64,000 bases of DNA from an uncultured Alphaproteobacteria bacterium (GTDB lineage Bacteria > Pseudomonadota > Alphaproteobacteria > Rs-D84), in NCBI GenBank assembly GCA_946625925.1, contig CAMOTP010000001.1, positions 1-64,000 on the forward strand. The letters run 5' to 3'. Under the pieces are notes generated by a model. That model searched no databases. It saw only the letters and a program-made list of their open reading frames with translations, and was not told the origin of the DNA. The position numbers and the translations under genes were made by a program. Shown here in pieces: positions 33,975 to 42,060 of this stretch (its first letter is position 1; the number at the start of each line of letters is the position of its first letter).

Positions 33975-36812
33975 ATGACCGGAGTAATAAAAATTCGCGG
34001 AGCACGCGAAAATAATCTTAAAAATGTTGATTTAGACATACCAAAAAATAAATTGGTGGTGTTTACTGGTGTTTCTGGATCAGGAAAATCATCGTTGGCA
34101 TTTAATACTATTTATGCCGAAGGTCAACGCCGTTATGTTGAATCTTTGTCTTCGTATGCGCGTCAATTTTTGGATATGCAGAAAAAACCGGATGTTGATT
34201 TTATTGAAGGATTGGCACCAGCTATTTCTATTGAACAGAAAACAACGTCCAAAAATCCACGTTCAACAGTTGGAACGGTTACGGAAATTTATGATTATTT
34301 AAGATTGTTATGGGCACGTATTGGGGTGCCTCATTCCCCGGTAACGGGTTTGCCGATTAAGTCGCAAACTATTGCGGAAATGGTCGATTGGACAATGAAG
34401 ATTCCTGATGGCGTGCGTTTTTATGTTATGGCACCGTTGGTACGTGAACGCAAAGGTGAATATCGTAAGGAATTGGCTTTTTTGGTAAAGCAGGGTTATA
34501 CCCGGGCAATTATTGATAATGAATTGGTGGATTTGGCGTCTGCACCGGTATTAGATAAAAATAAAAAGCATAATATATTTGTGATTGTTGATAGATTGCA
34601 AATGATTAAACCAGATGCAGAAAATATTGATGAATTTAAATCAAGATTATATTCTTCGTTCGAAGGTTCTTTGCGTTTGGTTCCGGGGGTTGTGTTGGTA
34701 CGTCGTTTGGATACAAATGAAGATACTTTGTATTCTCAAAATTATGCATGTCCGGTTAGTGGGTTTACAGTACCAAAAATTGAACCCAGATTATTTTCTT
34801 TTAATGCACCAATTGGGGCTTGCCCAGAATGTGGTGGTTTGGGTGTTCAATTAAATATTTCACCGGATTTGGTTGTGCCGGATCCTTCGAAATCTATTTT
34901 GGCTGGGGCGATTGCACCTTGGTCGCGTGGCGGTATGTTGACCCAATATGACCATTTATTGGATGCTTTGCATAAAAAATATAAAATTCCTTTGTCGAAA
35001 CCGTGGCATAATTTAACCCAAGAGCAAAAGGATATAATTTTATATGGTTCTGGGGACGAAGAAATACGCATAAATTGGAATGGCTTTGTGTATTCTAAAC
35101 CGTTTGAGGGTGTAATTCCAAATCTGGAACGCAGATTAAAGGAATCTGATTCTGAATCCATGCGTGCGGAATTGAGTAAATATCAATCGACCAAGCAATG
35201 CCCAATGTGCCATGGTAAACGTTTGAATATTCAGGCTTTGTGTATCAAGATAAATGGTTTTGATATTATTGATGCATGTGATTTGTCGGTAAGTGATTCT
35301 TTGCGCTGGTTTAATGATTTGCCAAATCATTTGTCACAAAAAGAAAATGATATTGCGCGAATTGTTTTGCGTGAAATTACAGACAGATTACATTTTTTGG
35401 AAAATGTTGGATTGGGGTATTTGACTTTATCCAGAATGGCAGGAACATTATCTGGTGGCGAATCACAACGTATTAGATTGGCATCGCAAATTGGTAGTGG
35501 TTTGTCGGGGGTTTTATACGTGTTGGATGAACCGTCGATTGGTTTACATCAAAGTGATAATGACAAGTTATTAGATACACTGAAAATGTTGCGTGATAAA
35601 GATAATACTGTCATTGTTGTTGAACATGATGAAGACGCAATGCGGGCTGCGGATTATTTGGTTGATATTGGTCGTGGTGCGGGTATAAATGGCGGAAATA
35701 TTATTGCCGCAGGAACACCACAGCAAGTAATTGATACACCAGATTCTATTACAGGACAATATTTGGCAGGCGTTAGAAAGATAGAGGTTCCACCAAAACG
35801 CAGGGCAGGAAACGGTCAATCTATCAAGGTAACTGGTGCGCGTGCAAATAATTTGAAAAATATAGATGTAGAAATTCCTTTGGGTAAATTTGTTGCGTTG
35901 ACAGGTGTTTCTGGGTCTGGAAAATCGACATTGTTATTGGATACATTATATCCGGCTTTGATGCGTATATTATATAATTCCAAGTTAGAGGTTGGGGCAC
36001 ACGATATAATTACAGGAATGGAAAATGTTGATAAAGTGGTTGATATAGACCAGTCGCCTATTGGACGTAGCCCGCGTAGTAATCCTGCAACGTATACAGG
36101 TGTTTTTACGGATATTCGTGATTTCTTTGCAGAATTGCCCGAAGCCAAGGCGCGTGGGTATTCTTCGGGGCGTTTTTCGTTTAATGTCAAAGGTGGGCGG
36201 TGTGAGGCATGCCAAGGTGATGGGCAAATTAAAATTGAAATGAATTTCTTGGCAGATGTTTATGTGGAATGTGATAAGTGTCATGGAACGCGTTATAACG
36301 AAGAAACGTTGGCTGTAAAATATAAAGATAAATCTATTGCGGATGTGTTAAATATGACTGTCGAAGAGGCATATAGATTTTTTATCAATGTCCCCAAAAT
36401 TGCTCGTAAATTAGAATTGTTGAAACGTGTGGGATTGGAATATATTAAATTAGGACAGAGTTCTTTGGATTTATCTGGTGGCGAGGCACAACGTATTAAA
36501 TTGTCCAAAGAATTAAGTACACGTAGTACAGGTCAAACAATTTACATTCTGGATGAACCAACAACGGGTTTGCATTTTGAAGATATTAAAATGTTGCTGA
36601 ATGTGTTGCAGGAATTGGTTGATCAGGGAAATACGGTTGTGGTAATTGAACATAATTTGGATGTCATAAAGTCTGTGGATTGGATTATTGATTTAGGCCC
36701 ATCTGGGGGTGATGGCGGTGGTCGTGTTGTTGCCACAGGAACCCCAGAACAGGTTGCAACTGTGCCTGAATCATTGACGGGGCGGTATTTGAAAAAGTAT
36801 CTGGACAAGTAA
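33975..36812 (+). CDS. uvrA: UvrABC excinuclease subunit A
   Basis: DNA damage-recognition ATPase of 945 residues, full length. Two ABC ATPase modules are complete: Walker A GVSGSGKSSLAF (N-terminal) and GVSGSGKSTLLL (about residue 645), signatures LSGGESQRIRLA and LSGGEAQRIKLS, and Walker B VLYVLDEPSIGL and IYILDEPTTGL. Zinc modules CPECGG ... CPMCHG and CEACQGDG ... CDKCHGTRY are intact. It acts with UvrB in nucleotide excision repair. The mRNA is predicted leaderless. Confidence 0.98.
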   Translation: MTGVIKIRGARENNLKNVDLDIPKNKLVVFTGVSGSGKSSLAFNTIYAEGQRRYVESLSSYARQFLDMQKKPDVDFIEGLAPAISIEQKTTSKNPRSTVGTVTEIYDYLRLLWARIGVPHSPVTGLPIKSQTIAEMVDWTMKIPDGVRFYVMAPLVRERKGEYRKELAFLVKQGYTRAIIDNELVDLASAPVLDKNKKHNIFVIVDRLQMIKPDAENIDEFKSRLYSSFEGSLRLVPGVVLVRRLDTNEDTLYSQNYACPVSGFTVPKIEPRLFSFNAPIGACPECGGLGVQLNISPDLVVPDPSKSILAGAIAPWSRGGMLTQYDHLLDALHKKYKIPLSKPWHNLTQEQKDIILYGSGDEEIRINWNGFVYSKPFEGVIPNLERRLKESDSESMRAELSKYQSTKQCPMCHGKRLNIQALCIKINGFDIIDACDLSVSDSLRWFNDLPNHLSQKENDIARIVLREITDRLHFLENVGLGYLTLSRMAGTLSGGESQRIRLASQIGSGLSGVLYVLDEPSIGLHQSDNDKLLDTLKMLRDKDNTVIVVEHDEDAMRAADYLVDIGRGAGINGGNIIAAGTPQQVIDTPDSITGQYLAGVRKIEVPPKRRAGNGQSIKVTGARANNLKNIDVEIPLGKFVALTGVSGSGKSTLLLDTLYPALMRILYNSKLEVGAHDIITGMENVDKVVDIDQSPIGRSPRSNPATYTGVFTDIRDFFAELPEAKARGYSSGRFSFNVKGGRCEACQGDGQIKIEMNFLADVYVECDKCHGTRYNEETLAVKYKDKSIADVLNMTVEEAYRFFINVPKIARKLELLKRVGLEYIKLGQSSLDLSGGEAQRIKLSKELSTRSTGQTIYILDEPTTGLHFEDIKMLLNVLQELVDQGNTVVVIEHNLDVIKSVDWIIDLGPSGGDGGGRVVATGTPEQVATVPESLTGRYLKKYLDK

Positions 36813-36853
36813 TAAAGTTTTGGTAAAATTTTAAGCAACAAAAGGAGTGAACG

Positions 36854-37366
36854 ATGTTCGGTTTTGGTAAAAAGAAAACAGAAACCAAAAAAATTGAAAA
36901 CGCATCAGAATCAATGGATGATGTAAAAATGCCTTCGGGTATGAAAGAAACCGCTGAACGTATGATGTCCGGGCAATTTGATATGAATGATATGTTGGCA
37001 CAATTAAAACAAATTAAAAAAATGAGTAATTTTAGTGGGTTGTTAAAAATGGTGCCAGGAATGAGTGGTGCTGTTAATGCCATGAAAGAAAAAATCAAAG
37101 ACGGCAGTGTTGATGCCCAAATTAAAATATTGGAAGCAATGACTGCCGAAGAACGTGCTGATCCAGAAAAGATTTTCGCAAATGCAAAAACACGTATTTC
37201 TGAAAAGGCAGGTTGTACTGTTCGTGATGTTGAACATATTATAAAACAGTACTTAAATATGAAACGACAAATGGCAATGATTCAACGCATGGGGGGAATG
37301 GAGGCGGTGATGCAACGTATGCAACAAGGCGGCGGTGTGCCAGGAACCCCCGGAGGAATCAAATAA
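36854..37366 (+). CDS. Stand-alone SRP54/Ffh M-domain-like protein
   Basis: Protein of 170 residues matching only the C-terminal methionine-rich domain of the signal recognition particle protein Ffh: FDMNDMLAQLKQIKKMSNFSGLLKMVPGM, AMTAEERADPEKI, and the RNA-binding helix-turn-helix with AGCTVRDVEHIIKQYLNMKRQM. It ends in a Met/Gly-rich tail. Complete Ffh is about 450 residues with an NG GTPase domain; none is present here, and the gene has its own AAAGGAG ribosome site and start (MFGFGKKKTETKK), so it is not a simple fragment. The RNA-contacting RKRRI is reduced to KTRI. Its stop overlaps the next gene (TAATG). Confidence 0.85.
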   Translation: MFGFGKKKTETKKIENASESMDDVKMPSGMKETAERMMSGQFDMNDMLAQLKQIKKMSNFSGLLKMVPGMSGAVNAMKEKIKDGSVDAQIKILEAMTAEERADPEKIFANAKTRISEKAGCTVRDVEHIIKQYLNMKRQMAMIQRMGGMEAVMQRMQQGGGVPGTPGGIK

Positions 37367-37998
37367 TGAAAAAAACACAAATGTTAAGACCTATTGCGGT
37401 TGGTGACATTTATCCTGTGAAATCACAATCTAGAATGGGTGGTGATTGTTTAAAAGGGTGTCGTGTTGAAGTTACATATGAAGGTGTGGCACCAATTTGC
37501 AAACGAACATTGGGACAAATGGGATTGTTTAATCCTGGGTATGGTGTTTCGTGTTCAAAGGTGGTTGTGGATAGTAATCGTAGTAACACAGTTGTTGAAT
37601 ACCTTTTTCCTGAAGGTGTGTTGTTTCCGGAACCTTTTGCACGTGCAAAAAAATTTTGTGATGTGGTGAAAGGGGCAATTGAAAATTTTCATCCTGTGCG
37701 TGTTTCGAATCTTAGAGAAGAAATGGCATTGAATTTTTTTGATGAATTATATGTCTCGGGTTGTTCTGTGACGGTCAATTATCCAATTGCCGCGTATGAC
37801 AACCCATTTTTTAAGAAATTTATAGAACGTGGTCAACCCAGGGTTGTAAAAGTGTATCTGAATAAAGATACTGGGGTGGCTGGTGTTGAATATTTTATTA
37901 AAAAAGGAAAAGAAGAAACTGTCGGCAGCATTTATAATCGTATGAATGATTTTCGTGACGATATGTTGAAACGTATACCTCGTGAAAATATTAAATAA
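37366..37998 (+). CDS. Unknown two-repeat protein of a small local family
   Basis: Protein of 210 residues, start overlapping the M-domain stop. It appears to be two copies of one roughly 95-residue unit: SKVVVDSNRSNTVVEYLFPEG in the first half and VVKVYLNKDTGVAGVEYFIKKG in the second, each preceded by a Cys/Val strand (CRVEVTYEG, CSVTVNYPI). Similar units occur at 38510, 38751 and 47540. No signal peptide; cytosolic by default. The end, PRENIK, resembles NENIK of the gene at 38751, and the following DNA resembles the start of rlmE, showing that this segment was duplicated. Function unknown. Confidence 0.6.
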   Translation: MKKTQMLRPIAVGDIYPVKSQSRMGGDCLKGCRVEVTYEGVAPICKRTLGQMGLFNPGYGVSCSKVVVDSNRSNTVVEYLFPEGVLFPEPFARAKKFCDVVKGAIENFHPVRVSNLREEMALNFFDELYVSGCSVTVNYPIAAYDNPFFKKFIERGQPRVVKVYLNKDTGVAGVEYFIKKGKEETVGSIYNRMNDFRDDMLKRIPRENIK

Positions 37999-38066
37999 AA
38001 ATAAATCTTCGGTTGTGTGGATTTAACGCCAGGTGGCTGACCCGTATGTGGAACGCGCACATTATG
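37985..38066 (+). pseudogene. Decayed copy of the rlmE 5' end
   Basis: TGAAAATATTAAATAAAAA at 37982-38000 repeats the rlmE start (39080-39098). TAAATCTTCGG, then CAGGTGGCTGACCCGTATG and GAACGCGCACAT match rlmE bases from about 39111 to 39172, with scattered substitutions and a deletion of roughly ten bases. The ATG has become GTG and a TAA breaks the frame. It corresponds to the first 30 or so residues of RlmE. Confidence 0.8.
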
Positions 38067-38120
38067 TTCCAGAGTATTTTGGTGGCACGCGTTGAAGAAA
38101 CAAAATAAAAGGAGTGAAAA

Positions 38121-38471
38121 ATGTCTAAATTTTTGAAAGAAAAATGGAATAATGTTCGTGCCACAAAACAAGCAAAAAAAGATGCGATATCGGAAATAAG
38201 CGTATTGTCGAGTACAGAATACGATGATGTCTGTATCCAAGATGTTATACAAACTGAACTGATGCAGCGGAACCCTGGTAATACAGAAATACCATTAGCA
38301 TTGAGAAAATATTGCAAACATTTTGATGAAAAGCGCGTATGTGATAATGTGGATTGCCCTATGCATGATAAAAATGAGCAATATATTGCAACACGTTTAG
38401 AATATAAACGGGCGCGAGGTGAATTTTTCAATATTCTATTTCATGGTCGTAAAAATTACTTTGATAAATGA
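38121..38471 (+). CDS. Unknown small protein with Cys/His cluster
   Basis: Protein of 116 residues, mostly charged and helical at both ends (MSKFLKEKWNNVRATKQAKK). The middle has a possible metal-binding cluster YCKHFDEKRVCDNVDCPMH (Cys-x-His, Cys-x4-Cys-x2-His). No signal peptide or membrane helix. The start follows AAAAGGAG. It lies between the decayed rlmE copy and the intact gene, so it was probably inserted or retained in the duplicated segment. Family not recognised. Confidence 0.6.
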   Translation: MSKFLKEKWNNVRATKQAKKDAISEISVLSSTEYDDVCIQDVIQTELMQRNPGNTEIPLALRKYCKHFDEKRVCDNVDCPMHDKNEQYIATRLEYKRARGEFFNILFHGRKNYFDK

Positions 38472-38509
38472 TAAAAAGCGGGTATATTAGGGGTGTAGAG
38501 GAATAAAAT

Positions 38510-38749
38510 ATGGCCGAAAAGTTGGTTGATATATCATCGGTTGATCCTGTGTATAATAAAAAGGGCACCAAAATTATTGGTTGGAAGTTCAGTGCAACAT
38601 ACATAATTATGATACCTATGACGCGGCCTAGTAAGTTATGTTTTTATTCAACCAGGGTTCAAGAATATAGTTTTTGTAATCTTTTTGGTTTGGGATACAC
38701 ATTGGCGCAAAAGGTACGAGATAGAAAATTGGCAGAAGTGCAGAGGTAA
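38510..38749 (+). CDS. Unknown small protein, local beta-strand family
   Basis: Protein of 79 residues: VDISSVDPVYNKKGTKIIGW, then a hydrophobic strand (ATYIIMIP) and FCNLFGLGYTLAQKVRDRK at the end. The opening pattern (V-x-P-V-Y, G-W, aromatic strands) matches the next gene and that at 47540, so it is probably a shortened member of the same family. The start is weakly supported (GAGGAATAAAATATG). One base separates its stop from the next start. Function unknown. Confidence 0.55.
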   Translation: MAEKLVDISSVDPVYNKKGTKIIGWKFSATYIIMIPMTRPSKLCFYSTRVQEYSFCNLFGLGYTLAQKVRDRKLAEVQR

Positions 38750-38750
38750 T

Positions 38751-39095
38751 ATGATGAAAAGACGAAAAGCTCAACCCGTTCAAGTATCACAATGTAATCC
38801 TGTTTATATTAACGGAAAGTTGAAATATTGGAATTTGTCTGTGGAATATTTAGGTGATTTGCGTTTGCCAAATCAACAGTTTTTACCGCGTGATTTTGGT
38901 GAATATGGTGTCGTTTTAAATCCTGTTATTTCTGTGCGTAAATTGCGTTATGTTAATACTGTAAAATATGATAATAATACTGGAAATACAAAATTGACTT
39001 ACGTTTTTCGTGACGGTCTTTTTGGGCGTGGTGCGGAAAAAGCATGGCAATTAAGAATATGGATGTTGGCGAGAATCAATGAAAATATTAAATAA
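38751..39095 (+). CDS. Unknown small protein, local beta-strand family
   Basis: Protein of 114 residues. VSQCNPVYINGKLKYWNLSV and RYVNTVKYDNNTGNTKLTYV are the family strands, followed by a helical end (RGAEKAWQLRIWMLARINENIK). It begins ATGATG after GCAGAGG; either Met could serve. Its last 17 bases overlap rlmE, so expression is coupled. The neighbour at 37366 has the same end (ENIK) joined to a decayed rlmE start, so this gene plus rlmE was the duplicated unit. No known function. Confidence 0.6.
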   Translation: MMKRRKAQPVQVSQCNPVYINGKLKYWNLSVEYLGDLRLPNQQFLPRDFGEYGVVLNPVISVRKLRYVNTVKYDNNTGNTKLTYVFRDGLFGRGAEKAWQLRIWMLARINENIK

Positions 39096-39738
39096 AAAAA
39101 TTGCTGCACATAAATCTTCGGCTGATTGGATTCGTCGTCAGGCGGCTGATCCTTATGTTGAACGTGCACATCGTGATGGATATCGTGCACGTGCTGCATA
39201 TAAACTGATTGAAATGAACGACAGATTCCATTTTTTGAAAAATGGTCAAGTTGTTGTTGATTTGGGGGCGGCACCGGGGTCTTGGTCACAATATATTGCA
39301 CGTGATTTTCCAAAATCTAGGATATTTGCTATGGATTTGTTGGAAATTACCCCAATTAATAATGTGGAATTTTATCAGGGTGATTTTACGACTGATGCCG
39401 CTTTGCAGTGGTTGGAATCTAAATTAAATTTGCCACATGATGTTGAAGGTTGCGGCACCGCGGATGTCGTTGTTTCTGATATGGCGCCAAATACTGTTGG
39501 ACATAAAAAGACAGATCATTTGCGTCAAATGGTGTTGTTGGAATATGCATTTGATTTTGCGGTACGCGCATTAAAGGTCGGTGGGACATTTGTCGCAAAA
39601 TCTTTTACAGGTGGCACAACAAATGATTTGTTAAAGCAAATAAAAGAAAGATTTGAAAATGTACATCATATAAAACCACCTGCGTCTCGCAAAGATTCTG
39701 TTGAAATGTTTATTGTTGCCACCGGATTCAAAGGGTAG
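39079..39738 (+). CDS. rlmE: 23S rRNA (uridine-2'-O-)-methyltransferase RlmE (FtsJ)
   Basis: SAM-dependent enzyme of 219 residues that methylates U2552 in the 23S A loop during late 50S assembly. It has the FtsJ opening DPYVERAHRDGYRARAAYKL, motif I VVDLGAAPGSWSQYIA and the catalytic K-D-K-E tetrad: Lys in RARAAYKL, Asp in VVSDMAPNT, Lys in FVAKSF and Glu in SVEMFIVA. Overlaps the preceding gene by 17 bases. A partial decayed copy of its 5' end lies 1.1 kb upstream. Confidence 0.95.
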   Translation: MKILNKKIAAHKSSADWIRRQAADPYVERAHRDGYRARAAYKLIEMNDRFHFLKNGQVVVDLGAAPGSWSQYIARDFPKSRIFAMDLLEITPINNVEFYQGDFTTDAALQWLESKLNLPHDVEGCGTADVVVSDMAPNTVGHKKTDHLRQMVLLEYAFDFAVRALKVGGTFVAKSFTGGTTNDLLKQIKERFENVHHIKPPASRKDSVEMFIVATGFKG

Positions 39739-39744
39739 TTTGTT

Positions 39745-40494
39745 ATGGAATATAAAAATGTTGTTTTGAAATTTGGTGGGTCGGTTATACCTGATGAAAA
39801 TGGAATATATCAAGTTGCCAATATTATACAGAATTTGTCGTTAAAGTATAATGTAATGGCTGTGGTTGTGTCTGCTATGGGTAAGACGACAAATAATTTA
39901 GATGCATTGGCTCATCGGGTTGAAAAAAATCCAAATGTTCGTGAATTAGATGCTTTGTTGGCAACTGGTGAAATGCAGTCTGTGGCTTTGTTATCGATGC
40001 GATTAAATGGTATAGGGGTTCCTGCGGTAGGATACAATGCATATCAATGTAAAATTGAAACAGATGATAATTTTGGAAATGCTAAAATTCGGCATATGGG
40101 TATGGAACACATAAATCATTTGTATGGGATGCCAATTATTGCAGGTTTTCAGGGTATAACAGAACGTGGTGAAATCACAACATTGGGGCGTGAGGGTTCG
40201 GATATTTCAGCGGTTATGATTGCAGTGGCATGTGGTGCAGATTTTTGTTGGTTTTTCAAGGACGGTGGTGGAATTTATGATAAAAACCCAAATAAAGAAC
40301 CAGATGCTCGTTTGTTTAGGAAAATATCATATACAAAAATGTTAGATTTATTGAATCAGGGGCGCGGTCAAGTTTTACATAAAAGTAGTGTCAGTTTGGC
40401 ACAAGAATACAAAATGCCTTTGTTTGTATCAGGTATGAAAAATCCAGATGTTGGGACAATGATTGTTCCACGTGTTCACAGTAAAACATATTAA
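39745..40494 (+). CDS. Aspartokinase-like amino-acid kinase without ACT domains
   Basis: Amino-acid kinase of 249 residues. The N-terminal VVLKFGGSVIPDENGI and VVVSAMGKTTNNLD, the catalytic TTLGREGSDISAVMIA and the FFKDGGGIYDKNP segment match aspartate kinase, which makes aspartyl phosphate for Lys, Thr and Met synthesis. Typical LysC is about 400 residues with two C-terminal ACT domains for feedback control; these are missing. GREGSD in place of GRGGSD is a small deviation. Either a feedback-free aspartokinase or a relative with another substrate. It starts six bases after rlmE. Confidence 0.8.
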   Translation: MEYKNVVLKFGGSVIPDENGIYQVANIIQNLSLKYNVMAVVVSAMGKTTNNLDALAHRVEKNPNVRELDALLATGEMQSVALLSMRLNGIGVPAVGYNAYQCKIETDDNFGNAKIRHMGMEHINHLYGMPIIAGFQGITERGEITTLGREGSDISAVMIAVACGADFCWFFKDGGGIYDKNPNKEPDARLFRKISYTKMLDLLNQGRGQVLHKSSVSLAQEYKMPLFVSGMKNPDVGTMIVPRVHSKTY

Positions 40495-40521
40495 ATTTTT
40501 ATCATATTTTGTGCTTTTTTG

Positions 40522-40530
40522 TGGTATAAT
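40522..40530 (+). promoter_or_regulatory. Extended -10 promoter element of the LRR operon
   Basis: TGGTATAAT: an extended -10 (TG-N-TATAAT) 26 bases before the LRR gene at 40556, with no convincing -35. Confidence 0.5.
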
Positions 40531-40555
40531 CCCTGTGATAAGAAATGGAATTTTT

Positions 40556-42046
40556 ATGGCAGAAGTAAATACAGATGCAGTTTATAAAAAAATAAAAAAA
40601 CAAAATGGCGAGGGTGTTGCCAAAGTAATCCGCGAAGCGGTGTTGTTGGACGTGCCAAATATTGTGCATATTTTGGAATTTGCTGGAAATAACCCAAATG
40701 AAGTGCAAGAACTGGTTCCGATTATTCGTGAAATTTATAAAACGCAGAAAAAATCAGAGTACAAAACAGATAAAAATCCATTGGAATTATTATCAGATGC
40801 GGGATATGATGCTTTTGTCGTAGAAAATGCAGAACAAAAAAATTCAATTAAGAAATATTTTCGGTCGGGTGAAGAATTATGCACATTTGGTGACCCACAT
40901 CGTCATGAAAATTATTATATAATTCATGCAGTTAAACGTGGTGCTGATAAAATAAAACCATCAGATAATCCAGAACGTCAGGATGAATATGGAACGTCCG
41001 TTATATCAATCCAAATTGCAAAAGATGGTGGTTTTATATCAATAAAAAATCGGTATAACCATACAGTAAATAATCCTGACAATACGTTTGATAGTAATCC
41101 AGATAAAATTATTCCTGGACTAACGAATTCTTTGAAAAGATATTTTCATGTGTTCTTTAATACCGCAGAAAGTGAAATGCCAGACAATTTTCGTATGGTG
41201 AATGATCGGTTGGTACGATATAATTATGAAATACATAATATTTATTTTGGACCTGATTATTATTTTTCAGGCAGTGAAATTACCAGATTAAACAATGATT
41301 ATGAATTGATGTTGGATTGTTTTATTTTGGATACGCGAAATGGGAAAATACAAAATCCAGCAGAATTAAATTCTTGGAATTATCCAGTGGATACGACATA
41401 TAGATTACTTGTTGATTTGTTACAAGAAAAGAAATTAAAGGTTAAGTTAAATCCGGATAATAAAAAAGAAAAAATTGTGTTGGTTGATGGAATTGATTTG
41501 ATGCATGTGATGAATGGACAAATGACAGAATTGTTTTTGCCAGGAATTAAAAAAACAGATCATGATTTGTTCGGTTTTGCATATGGATTAAAAAAACTGA
41601 GTATGCCTGATGTTCGTGCAATTGGTGATAATTTTTTACTGGGAAATACTGTGTTGGATTCGTTATATATGCCAAAATTACAACGAACCGGTAAAGATTT
41701 TTTAACTGGTAATCAAAATTTGTCCGAATTAAATTTGCCTGAATTGGTTGATATGGGTCAGTATTCTTTGCAAAACAATCATAATTTGGTTTCTATAAAT
41801 TGTCCAAAGGTTGAATGGTTGGGACATTTGAGTTCTGACCAACCAAGATTAAAGTATTTTTATGCGCCATATTTAGATCATAATCAATTGGAATGGTTTG
41901 TGCGAAGTGCAGTTCAAAATGAAAATTATGAAATTGCTTTCGCTATAGCAAAAGAGAAAGTTCATCAAAAAATAGATGCGATGACTGACGATGCAAAATT
42001 TCATATCGCCTTTTTGCACAAGAAATATCAGGCAAACAACGAATAA
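40556..42046 (+). CDS. Leucine-rich-repeat protein with conserved N-terminal domain (paralogue 1)
   Basis: Protein of 496 residues. The N-terminal part (about 1-260) includes NGEGVAKVIREAVLLDVPNI, ELLSDAGYDAFVVEN, EELCTFGDPHRHENYY, and a striking block DEYGTSVISIQIA ... SIKNRYNHTVNNPD. The C-terminal part (about 300-450) holds BspA-like repeats of the form L-x-L-P-x-L/V ... G-x-x-F-L (LYMPKLQRTGKDFLTGNQ, LNLPELVDMGQYSL). No signal peptide is seen, so a surface role would need another export route. The N-terminal domain recurs in the next gene. Function unknown; LRRs suggest protein binding. Confidence 0.75.
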   Translation: MAEVNTDAVYKKIKKQNGEGVAKVIREAVLLDVPNIVHILEFAGNNPNEVQELVPIIREIYKTQKKSEYKTDKNPLELLSDAGYDAFVVENAEQKNSIKKYFRSGEELCTFGDPHRHENYYIIHAVKRGADKIKPSDNPERQDEYGTSVISIQIAKDGGFISIKNRYNHTVNNPDNTFDSNPDKIIPGLTNSLKRYFHVFFNTAESEMPDNFRMVNDRLVRYNYEIHNIYFGPDYYFSGSEITRLNNDYELMLDCFILDTRNGKIQNPAELNSWNYPVDTTYRLLVDLLQEKKLKVKLNPDNKKEKIVLVDGIDLMHVMNGQMTELFLPGIKKTDHDLFGFAYGLKKLSMPDVRAIGDNFLLGNTVLDSLYMPKLQRTGKDFLTGNQNLSELNLPELVDMGQYSLQNNHNLVSINCPKVEWLGHLSSDQPRLKYFYAPYLDHNQLEWFVRSAVQNENYEIAFAIAKEKVHQKIDAMTDDAKFHIAFLHKKYQANNE

Positions 42047-42060
42047 GAAAGGGAATTTTT

